Notes: a model not told the origin generated them from the letters alone. Counted from the stretch's first letter, positions 20,020 to 32,596 are shown. The stretch: DNA of 64,000 bases from Strobilurus pachycystidiatus (GCA_019915135.1 JAHLMK010000011.1:310001-374000), one strand, 5' to 3'. Numbers and translations: made by a program.

Positions 20020-22468
20020 TTACCGCTTTACCACAAAGAACCAGAAATGAAAGGCCACCAAGCAGACCAACAACACACCAACTACGCCTATAACTAGCCT
20101 CGTCACGTCGGAACTCCTCCACATACACATAGCCAGGAACCCCACGAAGAATTCGACGACACTTTCCCATAATGAGCGGAACTGGGTACATCAACACTTC
20201 AGATAAACGCGACCTACCTCCACATCATAAGTCCGTATGGAATGCTGTACAAGAGAGCCAACTGTTCGTGTGAAGTGCTGGTGAAGCCATGGAACATCTG
20301 AATCTGTATCAAACATGTATCAGCGTCCCGTGGTTTCTTCAAGAAGCATCCGCACTGTATCATATGTGAGCGACGATTTGTGCTTAGTGTGCCGGAGAAG
20401 AAGCAGCGAGAACAAGACGCTCGACAGGGAGGATATCATCGACAGATAGAGCGGTAATCGGATGGGCGAGTTGCCGCCCTGGTTCTCCGTGTCGATAGAT
20501 TGTATCCCCAGAAACGCGACGTTTGCGTTAAGAAGCACAGTTGACTGTGGAGATTTGAGCTACAGTATATCGATAACGAATACCAAAGACCGGTCGTACA
20601 TAGAATGTCAGTTCATTCCACTCCTTGCGTGCCTTCAGAATAAATTCCTTCCACAGTCGAGAACGGATGACACCTCTTGTGGCACCCAGCGTACTCCGAA
20701 TTTCGTGTAGCTGGACATTGGGAGCATTGAATAACAATAACCTCGTGACGCCAAAAGGGATGGAGTGTTTGTCGGCTCGGTTCTGCTGCTGATAGACCGA
20801 CATCGCGAGATCTAGAACAGCAACCGGTTGACCATGGAAGTGTACAAAGCGCTCGTGCGCTGTACGAATCGTCAGAAAGGCCAGTGTTTTCTGGCAGAGA
20901 GACACAAATTACCAAACATTCTCAGAAGAAGATAAACGATGCGGGCGAGTCCGTCATGGTTGCTCTGCACATCCAGATTACGATCACTTGCCATCTCCAA
21001 GATCTTGAGAAAGTCGAAGAGGTCTTCTTTGGAGAATTGAGAGATTGCGGTAGGGGAGATGGCCATATCTGTCTGAATGAGGCCAGAATTCGAAGCTACA
21101 AGGTGCCTCTCACTTACCACCAGCCGCATGTAGTAGACAATCTTTCAATTCCTGTATGATATCTCTCGAGAGCTGAAGTGCCGCGGGGAAGTAGGCGCAA
21201 TGAGTCCAGTATTGGGAATGTACCTCATGCTCTGATGGCATTTCGTTATGCTCGTAGCACGCCAGGGAAAGACTCACTGATATGGTCAAGAGACTCGACA
21301 CCATCAAGCTCCTCCCAGATGTAGTGTGCCCCGTCAAAATCGTCCAGCCAAAATATCGCCCGGTTGGGGTGATAGACGAAGTAATATCCACACGCCATCT
21401 CGCCGTCGTCTACCTGAGTAAGGTCGAGAACCAGATCAACCTTCCCACTCTCGAATTCGATTAGAGATAGATCAGAATCCGTCATATGCTGTGCGAGGAA
21501 GGTCTCAACCTGAGCTGTCAGTTCCCTGAACAGGACAAGGTTTTCGATTTGTTCCAGATGCGCATCTGTCCATACGGAAAAGAGCTGTGGAGAAGCGTCA
21601 ACCATTGGTAGGTGCAAGAGGCATTACATACATCACGTCGTAAGCGAAAGTATGCAGCGCCCTCTGGGTGGAGGAAGGACTCCCATGGTTGGGAAGGTTG
21701 CCTTGCGGCAAGCTGCTGTCAATTGACTAGTCATAAACCGAGAGGGAACTAAGATACCTTGTTCCAAAATCAATCGTGGCTCGAGGGATTTGGAAACCCA
21801 AGTGCTCGGTCTTACTAGAAGAGGCTCTTCAGTCAATTGGTAAGTCTAACGGATACCACTCACGCAGTATGAGGCCGCGAATACCGTTCAAAATGCTTGG
21901 GGGCAATGGCGTAGAACTTTTCACCAAGAACTGATTGGGATGCCTGACCACACTCTTCCGCTTTCTCAGATTTATGTGCATGAATGCCATTCGTTGAAGA
22001 AGAGACAGAGAAGGGTGTGAGACCATCCGGGCGCTGATCGAGGCCGCTTTTCTGTCGTCGAAGTTCAACTTGTACTGGGCTCTGTTCCGGCAGTCCATGC
22101 AGAAGATGCTCCCGTGATACCTCGTGGCCTTCATGCGGACTCTGTCCTGTGGTCATGACCTCGGGAGCTTCATGGGTAGACATACAAGTAGCAGATGCCG
22201 GCGCGTTCATATAGCAGATGTAGCCTCCTCCAGAGCGCCCTTCTTCGGGTTCGACGTCAGCCGCCGTAGCCTCTGTATTGTTCTGTGAGTTCTGTGATGT
22301 CGTTCTTCGACGCGCATGCGAGATCTGGAACCGCAGCATCCGTATTAGCTTTGACAGTGCCCTTGTCAGAGCGAGCAAAAGGTGAGCGGCGAGGCTGGGG
22401 CCGCTCCTGCGATTTGAGCTTGTGAAGAAATTCTTGGGATGGAAATGCCTATAGAGAAGAGAATCCAT
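20020..22468 (-). CDS. WW-like, C-terminally membrane-anchored protein (family member B)
   Basis: Multi-exon gene from ATG at 22468 to TAA at 20020-20022. The N-terminal exon (about 200 residues) is low complexity and ends FERYSRPHT. Then comes a WW-like strand block (PWESFLHPEGAAYFRL), followed by a conserved region with KVDLVLDLTQVDDGEMACGY and YFVYHPNRAIFWLDDF. Later segments include FSKEDLFDFLKILEMA, FERFVHFHGQPVAVLDLA, and membrane segments LPLYLSMISSLSSVLFSLLL and LYSIPYGLMMWR, ending in a hydrophobic FFVGFLAMCMWR...VGVLLVCLVAFHFWFF tail. The same order occurs in the gene at 42509-44756. Related proteins annotated as WW-domain-containing are common in agaricomycetes; the role is unknown. 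Exact exon ends between 21,860 and 20,030 were not all resolved. Confidence 0.65.
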
Positions 22469-22861
22469 GGTGAGGGAAGCAGTGAAGAAGAGGCAAACAT
22501 CAGCTATTCAAACGTCGTGATGAACAGACAGTGATCGGGCGGTGTAAGGAGCCGTGGGTTTGCACGCGAACGCGCGAGGCATACACGGTTCTGGATCGTT
22601 ATAGCTGTTTGATTGTACTGGTCACTTGTGACAGTCTTGTGTAAATATGATAGACCGAATCAACACTGCTCACTTAGCGCTTAGCTAGCAGCAATATGAC
22701 TGCAATGGGCCGCAACAATGGGATCGGGAAAGTCGATCGCTATTTACTTGAAGTCACAGTGCAACCCCCATGTACAGTAGTCAAGATTGCATTGACTATA
22801 GGAAGCTAATATATAGCGCTCGTCAGTATTCATCTGACACAACCACTGGCAACTATGATCT
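22469..22861. other. Intergenic stretch between two WW-like genes
   Basis: No gene recognised. Contains a short imperfect repeat of AGCGCTTAGCTAGC type near 22675-22690 and the promoter area of gene B. Confidence 0.5.
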
Positions 22862-24694
22862 CTATATTGGTAAGTCGCTACGCATTGGTCTACGAGTGAC
22901 CCTCTTGATAAAAGAGTGCAATCTGGCTCCGGGGCCAAATTCCGTCGGCTGGTATGTCCACATAATCGAAAGCGAGTGAAGAGCTATTCCAACAGCGATC
23001 ATAACTACCAAGAATAGCCCCAGAGTAATCCAGGACGAAGCTCGCACTAGCGGGTCTTCATCTGATATGTCCCCGAGCGTATATGCAATAATCGAGATCA
23101 TGAAAGCAATGATAGCCCAAACAAGGAGAGCCGGCGCAAGACTCAAAAGCATGGCATGTCCTGTAAGCCCGAGCCAGCTATGGCGTGCATTCCGCATGTA
23201 TGCATACTGAGATGAAGACTAAGCATTAATGAGCTTGGAAGGCAGTGTTTCGACGTACAGAGTCGGTCCTCTTTGTGCTGCCTTGGTGTCGCCAGATGGA
23301 AAACACGCCCAGGACAATGCTGCCCAACGAAAAAAACACTGATATGGTCGAAGCTACCTGGCTGCATCGAGATGCACCGGGAACAGCCAAGAAGCTGACA
23401 GTTGCACTAGTGAAGTGTTATGTTAAGCTAGAGATCTCTTTATGTTGTGTGTGAACCCACGATAGTAAGACTGTTGACTAGACAATCTTCAGCAAAATTC
23501 GATGAACATTGTGGGAGGTTGCTCACGATGAGTAGAAAGTGTGAGTACTCTGTTACAAGACGCGCAATGTATGCCTCCCAAGTTGTCTGCATATTGTTCA
23601 ACCGCCCTCTGTATTCAAAAGACCGCTTGATGTGAATCATATAGCTTCGCGGTAGGCCAAAGAAAAGTATCGTTATCGCTAGGTTCAACCAAGGAAATAG
23701 AGATGGTGGAATGACAGTGGAATCAGATGGCGCGAGACTTGGCTGTTTTCGTTCCTGCTTGATGCGTCTGAAGTCTTTCTCGGTGTGTAATCCGTACTCC
23801 TCTGCGTTCCGAAAGCTCGTGACCTCTCGAAGTAGCCAGGCTATAAAGTGAACTTTGGCCACGGACTCCTGCGCTAACATATAGCGTGAATACGTGTCTG
23901 ACACACGAAGAGAGCTTCACAAACCGGAAACCTCGTGCAGGAGGGCACGCAGCTCCTCACATTCCTCTTTGGAGAAGGGGACAGTACTTGCCCGACCGGA
24001 GATGAGGTTGTCTGTCTGTAGAGAGCTTCGTGAACACGCAGGCTATTCAACTTTATGATAAGACCGACATAGAACCAGGTCAACGCATCAAATGCCTCCT
24101 TAACGGCGCTCGGTGGACACCGCTCAATGTGTGACGGAAACCTGTTCAAGAAATTCCAATACAAACGGCGCTGACGGTTGACTAGTAGTAGAGCAACGTG
24201 AGCGATGATCATCAACAATCGTACATGTACCCACACTGATGGAAGTTTCCCTGATCAACGGCATCGTCCTTGACGTCCTCCTTTCGATAAGACGCGACAC
24301 AGTACCGATGATTGACCACCAGGTTGAAGGAGTCGTGTAGTTGCACCTCCATCATGTCATCAAGCGCGCCGACCGTGTACTCAGACGCATGCATCATAAT
24401 CTTACTACTGACACCGGGATCTCGAATGTCGTGCTCCGTGACAGCCTTCAGCGCAGGGTTAACAAAGTATAGCCATCCTTGGGGGTGTACATAGGGTTGC
24501 CAGCCTGCGGGGATAGTGGACGAAGGCGGTTCAAAGACCTGCAGCTTAGCGCTGAGAGGGAGCATTATGTCCGGGCTGTTCAATGTCAGGTCAGAGGGCC
24601 GTGTCAAATAACCTAAGAGAACTCACGAAACGACGGCAATTGTAGCGCCTGTGCTGGCACGAGATCGTTGTGAATTGTCGATAGTAGAAATCAT
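22862..24694 (-). CDS. WW-like, membrane-anchored protein (family member A)
   Basis: Starts at ATG 24694 (MISTIDNSQRS...); exon 1 is 24694-24627 and exon 2 begins at 24575. The WW-like block reads PAGWQPYVHPQGWLYFVNP, with both Trp-like and aromatic positions better preserved than in genes B and C. It is followed by ASEYTVGALDDMMEVQL, FNRQRRLYWNFLNRFPSHIE, a VPFSKEECEELRALLHEV block, and a region FHFIAWLLREVTSFRN-like (KVHFIAWLLREVTSFRN). The C-terminal third has several predicted membrane segments: FPWLNLAITILFFGLPRSYM, STISVFFSLGSIVLGVFS, AMLLSLAPALLVWAIIAFMI and ITLGLFLVVMIAVGIALHSL. It stops at 22862. It is tandem with gene B in the same orientation; sequence divergence between A and B is much greater than between B and C. 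Confidence 0.65.
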
Positions 24695-25011
24695 GGCAAG
24701 AGGGATCATGGCAAGAGTCAAGCAAGGGAAGCGAAGGAATCCAGCAACTGGGCCCCTTTACGGTATGTAAAGGATCGCACCATCATTGACAGGAAGGCAG
24801 TGCCGGACAGCGATGGCTGATGAAAGGTCTATAGTAGCAGTCGAGGCGATACTCATCATTTCCTGTCGAGTCAACGTCATGTCAGAACAGGCGCAAGATT
24901 GGAAAGGTCGGAAGCCAATCTACCGTAGATACGAATACTCGAAAACAATAATACAACACGTTAAGAATAGAAACCACTTGGATAGAGTCCTCAGACATGA
25001 CCATGCTTTCA
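24695..25011. other. Intergenic stretch, nothing recognised
   Basis: Promoter side of WW-like gene A and 3' side of forkhead gene 1. A near-duplicate AGAGGGATCATGGCAAGAG / AATCATGGCAAG repeat sits at 24690-24720. No gene is seen. Confidence 0.5.
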
Positions 25012-26233
25012 TTACTGCTCCTCGTCGACGGATTGCTGGGGCAGCATATGGGGCGGTAGCTGCATCGTCCCATCCGGATTGATCATGGGTGGAGGCATCA
25101 ATGCAGTCCGAACTCTGAAGAGCATCATCCTATACCACTCCGAATCCGCACCAGCCTTCTGCTGTTCAGCGGTAACCTGTTGCAGATGCCCAATCTCTTT
25201 CAACCAAGCAGCGTGCCAATTTATGTTCCCCTGCTCGTCGACTTCCATGCCCTCTTCGGGAAGTATGGGCATCCCTGGTATGGGAAAGCGTATCATGGGG
25301 AAGTTGGGATCGAAGCTGAGCGACCGATGTATAAGTAGATAAATAGGCAGTCAATTGAGATTGGGACGCACGGTGGTGGGAAAGGAAACGCGGTTGGTTG
25401 ATTTGGATCTTCAGAGTGGTCGGGAATGTATTGCTGCTCCTCAAACGTTGCCGGAGGAGAATAGTCAACCTCGGGGTCCTCCGACTCGCGGGCGCTTTTC
25501 GAGCTCTTCCCGGACTTCTTCTTCCGCACACGATGGACGCCAGTACGGGGGTCGACGTTCTCGTTTACGGTCCAGTACGATCCTTTGCCACGGTCAGTTA
25601 ATGGGCGAGGAATCTTCGCAAAGCATGGGTTGAGGGAGAGGTTGTGGCGGACAGAGTTCTAGTGGGGAGGGATAAGTACATGAGCCAAGTTATTAGGGCC
25701 GATAGCTGCTCGTCAACAAACAGTGACAGTCAAATAACAACAGAGCGAATCGCGGTCATGCTCTTTGATGCCAGCGTCGATCAATCTAATTGACGCGCTC
25801 AGGCAGCAGGTGCAGGTTGAGGGAAGCGTACGGGAAGCGCACTTACTTTCCAACCACTAGGCGCTGATCGAAAATATGGAAACTAGTCAAAGCTCAGTAC
25901 TCTCACTACATTGAGAGAAAAGCTTGACCTACTCTTGACTCGATGGCGTAGTAGATATCTTCAAGCAACAGCTTTTGATTCGGAGAGCCTTTGATGGCGT
26001 ATCTGCACCGCTCGTTCGACTTTGCCACACCAACAGCGCAGCTAATGCACTCACCGGATGAGCGTCGAGTAAGGGTAAAAGGGCTTCGATCCCGGCGGGC
26101 CGTCTCTCAAGGAATCGAGGCTGATTGGCAGGCCTCCCGTGTGGTCGTTGCTGTCCCCGGGTGGGTAGTAGCCCAGCTCGGGTTCCCCGATATCGCCTAT
26201 CATTGAGGAAATGCCATTGTGGTCCATGTCCAT
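25012..26233 (-). CDS. Forkhead (winged-helix) transcription factor, tandem copy 1
   Basis: Starts [17 protein letters not shown] at 26233. The forkhead domain begins at [11 protein letters not shown] and is split by introns: [23 protein letters not shown], then a 36-bp exon [12 protein letters not shown], then [20 protein letters not shown] and GKGSYW. The recognition helix ([10 protein letters not shown]) is intact. A basic tail [13 protein letters not shown] follows. After a Pro-rich linker comes a conserved C-terminal block, [20 protein letters not shown] and [17 protein letters not shown], also present in copy 2. The stop is at 25012. It is a DNA-binding regulator of unknown targets. The next gene upstream (26716-27860) is its tandem paralogue, with the same intron positions. 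Confidence 0.88.
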
Positions 26234-26715
26234 CTGCGTCACAGTAAATATCGAGGACAGGCGTGGCTGGGAGTGAGAGGCGGTTGGACGTTGAGTGCAG
26301 AGCGCGCGCCGACACTTCGTGCTTATGTCAGACTGTGTGGGAATTGCCGGGTCTCAGTGCACGGACCTTCTCCTGGATTTCTGGGCCATGAGGGCTGGGA
26401 GGTGAGGAAGAGGTGGAAAAAGCGGCTGGAAGGGGAGATGGAGGCCGACGTGGTTGTTTATGTTGAATTTGGTGGCTGCACACACACCGAAAAACAGAGA
26501 GCAAACAAATAAACACTAGTCGATGACAATGATTGGCCGGTGACGCGATGCTGATTCCAACTTGAATTAACTATTCGAATTTGTTGGCTGAAGCTAGCGG
26601 CCAACCCAGTGGCAATTCACTGGTACAGGCGGAATATTATAGTGCAAGACAGGATATCCAAAGCGTCGAAAGCGGAATAGGACTACTACTTAAATAATAT
26701 ATCGTCCGAAAACAA
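26234..26715. other. Intergenic region between the forkhead paralogues
   Basis: About 480 bp serving as the upstream region of forkhead copy 1 and 3' flank of copy 2. No further gene or RNA is recognised. Confidence 0.5.
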
Positions 26716-27860
26716 CTACTGAGGCTGGTCAACCGGCTGGAGCTGCCCTTGTTCGTCGTGTACAGGAGGGGGAGGCATCATGTGTGGCGGCATAGGCATA
26801 CCGTCGGGCATCATGGGAGGTGGCGGCATGAGCGCCGTCCTAACCTTGAACAACATCATCCGGTACCACTCCTGGTCGGCGCCAGCCTTTTCCTGCTCAG
26901 CAGTGACCTGCTGCAGATGCCCAATCTCTTTGATCCAGGCATTGTACCAGTTCACGTTGCCGTTCTCATCTATTTCTAGCCCTTCTTCCGGCATCATGGG
27001 AACAGGAAAACGCATCCCAGCCATCATGGCAAGGTTGGGGTCGAAACTAAACAAAGGATATAGTGAGAAAGAGTTGTGTTGAGCGCGAAAAGGTAAATTC
27101 ACGGAGCGGGATATGGCGGGAAAGGTGGCGGTGGTGGCGGTGGTTGTCGATTGTCGACAGAGGCACTCTCGGGCGGCGGTTGCATGGCATCACTATACTG
27201 TTGCGAGTCCTCATAATTATTCTGATAATCCTCGTCGTCCCCGGTGACCTTCTTGCCACCCTTGGTCGACTTGCCCGACTTTTTCTTCCTGATGCGATGA
27301 ACACCGGTGCGGGGGTCGACGCTATCGTTGACAACCCAGTAGGAGCCCTTTCCTCGGTCGGTCAAAGGACGAGGGAGCTTTTCAAAGCATGGATTGAGGG
27401 ATAAGTTGTGACGGACAGAGTTCTGACTAGACATGAGATCATGTGCTGCTAACGAGAGCGCGATTAAGCGTACCTTCCAGCCAGCAGGAGCGGTTCTAAA
27501 GTAGGGAAACTAAAGAAGAGTGTGAGATTGAAGAACGACTTGTCGAAGATTTGACTTGCCCTGGACTCGATTGCATAGTAGATATCCTCGAGCAGTAGCT
27601 TCTGGTTGGGGGAGCCCTTGATAGCGTAACTGCACGGCCAGTAAGATAAGCAGCCCGCTGTGTAAGGAGCAGAGCACGAACCGAATAAGCGTCGAATAAG
27701 GGTAAAATGGCTTCGTCCCCGGTGGGCCATCCCGCAGCGAATCTAGGTTGATGGGGAGGCCACCGGTGAGATCGTTGTCAGAGACGCCGTAGTACGGGTT
27801 GTTCATGTCGTCCTCAACGCCGTCGGGCATCATGTGTGGCGGCAGCGGTGGTTGCGCCAT
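26716..27860 (-). CDS. Forkhead (winged-helix) transcription factor, tandem copy 2
   Basis: Starts [20 protein letters not shown] at 27860. The forkhead domain has [31 protein letters not shown], the 36-bp exon [12 protein letters not shown], and [20 protein letters not shown] with [11 protein letters not shown] basic patch [16 protein letters not shown] and a poly-Pro run ([12 protein letters not shown]) follow. The C-terminal block is [20 protein letters not shown] with [17 protein letters not shown]. It ends at 26716 with [15 protein letters not shown]. Compared with copy 1 it has longer Pro-rich segments. The domain and both flanking blocks are shared, so the pair arose by tandem duplication and then diverged. 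Confidence 0.88.
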
Positions 27861-29665
27861 GTCGCAGGTCGTCGTCGGTGGTCAAGCACGAGGAGAAGGC
27901 ACACGGCATTATGTGAGACGTGGGAATTTTACGCACGGGCCTTGCGCGAATATACAGCGAGAAAACCGGCGTCGCTCGTCGTGCAGGACGATGAGCTCGC
28001 TTGGTTGGCGGAGCATGGCGATGGAAAGCAGTGGTGGGTTACTCATCAGCCACTAGGTTCAACATACCCCGACAGTACACGCAGCAAGCAAACTATGCGC
28101 AAGCCCGAACAACTTGACACAAACAAGCCACAAATAAATCGCTCACGCCTTGCACTCTTTGCAGACTCTGTTATTTATCGCGAACGTCTCATTTATGCTG
28201 GGCAGCAGAGTAAGCGGGGAGTAAGCCATCCTGTAAGTGTTCTACGCTAAATGCCAGCTCTCGCTGAATCCTTCTTAGAGATAGTTTATCACTTGCACAG
28301 AAACCGCTTGTCTGTCTAGAAATGCCTTTCATCTATCTTTGTTGATGGAATGGCTCTTCGGCGTCGAATAGTAGCCAGGAACGAGCCCACACACGGCATC
28401 CACTTTCTGGCGCTACGATAGCTACGCCGTGCACCCGCCAGAACTATACGCATTTTAAGACTTCGCCCTATCGAATCCTCGAGCTCGGTGTCCACAACCC
28501 TTTTTCGTCTATCGTGGCGAGCGGTAAGGTAATCGACACACTGCACGGCATCCGAGCTCCACCGTAAGTGATGCGCCACAGTTCTTGGCGGTCCGAGCTT
28601 GAGCTGCCCTTCAAACTGGTGTTATCGTGCATGATCGTCATAAGACTGTATGCGCTATCCTCTGTCCCTCTCCAATCTGTATTCAAACATCTCGTCACAT
28701 AAGAAGTGCGTTGCGTTTTTTAATCAATCCCTCCCGGTTTTCATCTTAATCGCATATGTAGATACGACGTGTGTATCTTCCAGACGTCGCACCTGACTTT
28801 TCACCTGTTCGACTCGTTCACCAAGTGGTATTAACTCAATGTAATTGGAAGCAAACCTGCCTCCTGGAACCCTTTCTACGTACCCAGGCTCTGTCTTATC
28901 TCGTCTTCGGGGAGTCCTCGCGTCCTCGACGCTATCCTCGTGTTTAATAGTAGCGCCTTCCCAATCCCCTGAATTTTTGCCGTGACCACTGGCAGGACAT
29001 CATCCAAACGCAGTAGTGGCCATCTTTGCCTTCCCTTCTGCGAGTCTCAACATATTGGATGATTACCTTGGATGCAAATTCCACAAGGCGCCGCGCTCGC
29101 GTTTGGGTTTTCTCGAGAGTCATTCTGGATCTCCAGAACGTCTTTCTTGCCACAAGCGAAACCAATTACGTCCAACCTTGCTGTGTCATGGCGAGAGCCT
29201 TTTGTGATATACGGCCCAGAAATGATGGCGATGTTCTTGACTTTGGGTTTCCTTCCATGGACATGCCGGGAGAGGATGTGATTGACATTTCCCTGAGATT
29301 CTCCAAGTCGCAGCCAGTGTGGGGTATGAGGTTGATGTGTGATTCAGAGGTGACGCCGACAACGCGGGAAGAAATGGCTGGAGTGGAGTGACTTGTTGGA
29401 TTCTCTTGTACACACGGCCGACTTGTATTACTTTGTAGCAGTGCTCATTAGAATTCTGAAGACATCGTGTGAGCAGTGCTGAGTGGGAGCTAGACTGCGA
29501 GTCGCAGCCGGCCGATGCGCACTGAAATTGAGCAAACACCATTCGCAGCGCGTCCCTGCTTGGCGCTGTGCTGAGTCACCGTGAGCAGAGTCAGCCGAAA
29601 TTTCAAATAGAAAATCTCGGCCGATCTGCTCAATCCTGGAAAGTGCTTTCCAATCTACTTCCACG
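27861..29665. other. Gene-poor stretch of 1.8 kb, no recognised gene
   Basis: Lies between divergent forkhead copy 2 and DRE2. Several ORFs of 60-138 residues exist on both strands, but none shows a domain, a convincing splice structure or composition like the neighbouring genes. The longest, 27834-28250 (+), overlaps the start of forkhead copy 2. A 120-residue ORF at 29026-29391 (+), ending in an acidic segment, is the least unlikely candidate. Promoter and UTR sequence probably occupies much of this space. Confidence 0.45.
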
Positions 29666-30682
29666 ATGTCCCCTACTGCTGTCTACTCGTCGACGTCGTC
29701 CGCAACAGTGGCGGCGACTCCGCTCAAAGGCCGCGCACTCGCCATAGGGTCGCCATCGACCGCCCAGAATGGCCAGTACCAGGCTCTGGTCACCGACCTT
29801 GAGACATCGAGAAATGTGGAAAAGCAGATGATCGACCGGATTGTCGACCAGGGTGCGTGCAATACCCACCGTGGACAGTGGCGTATCTGAACTTGTCACT
29901 CACAGCGACTGTCCTGCCGGCGACGACCTACTCGGCGATCCATGTCGCGCTATCCGGAGCCGACTATGATGCACTCCTTCCCAGACTGTCCTTCCTGTTC
30001 TCACAGCTCCTCACTGCGCTCACACCCCTTGGCACCCTCCATCTACAAAATGCGGGATCGCTCTCGCAAATCGCCTCCAACTTGACCCTCTCAGGCTTTA
30101 CAGTGCTCTCTGCTTCATCATCCCCTACTCTAATGGCCCAAAAGCCCGCCCACGCCCCATCTGCATTCAAGCCTACCCTTCTTCCGCTGCGAAAGAAGAC
30201 GGATCCTGCCGCGAAGAAGGCATTGTGGACACTCAGTGCTCCGGGCACTCCTTCCATTGATTCCGAGGCTCTTCTCACAGAGTCCGACCGCGCGCGTCCC
30301 TGCGAGCCTATCACTAACACCTCCTCCGCCCCACGGCGGAAGAAGGCCTGCAAGAACTGTACTTGCGGCTTGGCCGAGCTTGAGGCGGAGGAACTGAAGC
30401 AGAGCAATGTGGTCGTGCTCGACGGGTCAGAGAATGGCCAGGCTCGAGAGGTGTCGCAGGAGGAGCGGGCTAACATCATTAAGAACGCACCCAAGGCAAC
30501 TAGCAGCTGCGGTAACTGTTATCTCGGAGATGCTTTCAGATGTGCAAGCTGTCCATATCTTGGTGGGTAGTTTTTGGTACGACGGCAACGGATCATGATT
30601 GAAGTACTTTTTTTTTGCAGGTCTACCCGCTTTCAAGCCCGGAGAGAAGGTCGAGATTGACTTTAGCATGGATGACATTTGA
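29666..30682 (+). CDS. DRE2: Anamorsin/Dre2, cytosolic Fe-S cluster assembly
   Basis: Electron carrier of the early cytosolic iron-sulphur assembly pathway, working with the Tah18 reductase. Predicted 301 residues from exons 29666-29852, 29906-30562 and 30621-30682. The N-terminal methyltransferase-like domain includes YSAIHVALSGADYDALLPRL. The C-terminal CIAPIN1 domain carries CKNCTCGL (first Fe-S site) and CGNCYLGDAFRCASCPYLG with two CxxC pairs separated by seven residues, then LPAFKPGEKVEIDF. The last intron contains a T-run before its acceptor. All cluster-binding cysteines expected of the family are visible. Very secure. Confidence 0.95.
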
Positions 30683-30911
30683 TGCAACGCGATTTCGATA
30701 ATATACTTACTGTACTTACGATAGGGGAAGATGTATTCCGAGCCATGTTTGGTGTTGTACTTAAAAGCCTTCCGCATCTTCTCAGAGTATCTTAAATATT
30801 TCATGCTATACTGTTGTGAGGATTGCCATCAGATGTGCCACCGGCGGGGGCCGGGGCGCGACGGATGTTGCCGAACCGACTCGGCTCTCCCCACCACGAC
30901 GACTTGCCGCA

Positions 30912-31711
30912 ATGGGACGACTGGCGACCAGAGCCCTTCACGTCCTGTGGTTCTTGCCCATCCCAATTTACGCGTTCCACGAGTTTCCAATAATCAAGAT
31001 ATTGGGACGCAGCATGCAGGTATTGTCAGACAACTCTGCTTGAATAACGTGTCAATTTGTCGACAGCCCACCTTGAACCCGGACACCTCAAAATTACGCG
31101 AGGATTTTGGTTGGTTCAACCGTCTTACTGTCCAGTCCGCCGCTCTTTTTGAGCGTGGTGATATCGTCTTGGTCTCGTGCGGCTCGTCCCAATGGTGCAC
31201 TCAACTCCGAGTGTCTGACTTACCCTGAATTAGTTCTCCCCATAATCCGAGGCGGACTCTTATCAAGAGAGTCATTGGAACAGAGGGCGACATCATCAGC
31301 ACCCTTCCTCCTTGGTCCGAAAGCCAAGTGCGTGTACCAGAAGGTCACGTTTGGATAGAAGGTGTGCTCCCCAGCCTGCTGCGCGCTTAGCCCATAGTCA
31401 TATGCGTGGTGTCGTAGGCGACGATCCAGCACACAGCGACGATAGTCGTTCATTGGGCCCGGTCCGTCCACCTCATCACTGCCAAGCATTCCCAATCTGA
31501 TACACAGATAAAGCTACCATCTGGACTCGTTCAGAGCAAGCTGATGATGATTGTATGGCCGTTAGACCGGTTTGGGCGCGTCAGACCGCCAACGGAAAAG
31601 CAGCTCGCGAAGCTGACTCGCGACGGACCCGAATATCGCGCTGCTGTCGCTGCGATACAGCGGGAGAAGAGGCGCGAAGCTAGAGTTATCGAGGCGGCAA
31701 AGAAGAGCTGA
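30912..31711 (+). CDS. IMP2: Mitochondrial inner membrane protease subunit (Imp2-like)
   Basis: Signal peptidase I-family serine protease of the inner membrane that processes proteins exported to the intermembrane space. Predicted 197 residues from exons 30912-31019, 31067-31176, 31234-31361, 31418-31461 and 31508-31711. A short N-terminal membrane segment (ALHVLWFLPIPIYAF) is followed by GRSMQPTLNPD with the nucleophile Ser, split exactly after Gln by an intron. RGDIVLVSSSPHNPRRTLIK RVIG supplies the general-base Lys. The VPEGHVWIEGDD and DSRSLGPI blocks complete the fold. A C-terminal basic helix extends past the usual end. The GRSMQPT form fits Imp2 better than Imp1, but subunit identity is less certain than family. 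Confidence 0.87.
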
Positions 31712-32565
31712 TACATCGGCCTACGTTCTCGTGAGTGTTCAGGCCCTCGTTACCCCGTTAAATGATGACAATGTTACATTTCGTACGATTTCTTTGTGTG
31801 ATGGAGGGTTGTGTTCAAACACATTCGCCTCCAAATGTGCACCATCATTAATCTTCTCTCTGACTTGATTCAACCGTTCTTACTTTGGATAACGATCGAA
31901 TGTAACAAACCTAACAGGCTGCGTTCCATTCCACTTGCCACCCGAATACCGAGAGATCCTGGTTGCACCGATAGTAGGTCATCATGCTCGAACTTCCATA
32001 TTTTATTGACGACATGTACTAGGATACGCCATGCTGAACTGCCGGCATGAGATGGCCGCAAAATCATATGTGCGTACAGGCGCTCTGTGTGGTTAATTGT
32101 CTGAAGCAGATGGTGAGAAGTTGATACGAACCTCTATCCATGTGACAGGCATTTCTCGAAATCGTCGTACGCGTGCAGACGCGTGCCAATTTCAATCTGA
32201 TAATCGCTACGAAGCCCAGCTCATACCTCCCATGTCTTTCATGATATTCTTCCTGGACAGCTCAGAAAGCGGATTGTTTTGTTCATCGGAAGTTTCTCGC
32301 TCAGAGACTGACAGGAATAATATGGACTCCGATCAAATGGATGCTACATGCCAACTTACGGGTGCTTCGAGGTCGGGATCACACTATGTACACTCTCGGA
32401 TCATGCCAGAGAGATAAGGCATTGTATGCAACGAAGTTGATGATAGCCAGCTCGCGAGGCCCCGTCGCGCTCTACCGCGTGCAGCGATCTCTTGGTATTT
32501 CGGCTTCTGAACGTCGTGTTCATCAGTTCCACATGACCTGGTCTACATCGCTGATTAGACCTTGT
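31712..32565. other. Intergenic region, nothing recognised
   Basis: Between the Imp2-like gene and the promoter of the secreted metalloprotease. AT-richer than neighbouring genes, with only short ORFs. Likely 3' UTR and regulatory DNA. Confidence 0.5.
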
Positions 32566-32588
32566 GGGGGCTCATCCTCAGAGCCCCC
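32566..32588. promoter_or_regulatory. GC-rich inverted repeat upstream of the metalloprotease TATA box
   Basis: Perfect 8-bp arms GGGGGCTC and GAGCCCCC with a 7-bp loop, 9 bp before the TATA box. It could be a palindromic binding site for a dimeric regulator or, in RNA, a hairpin. Role unknown. Confidence 0.5.
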
Positions 32589-32596
32589 GTGGGGAG

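Noticed and set aside
27834..28250. 138-residue plus-strand ORF overlapping the 5' end of forkhead copy 2
   Set aside because: Its first part is the antisense of the forkhead N-terminus, and the remainder has no domain or family resemblance.
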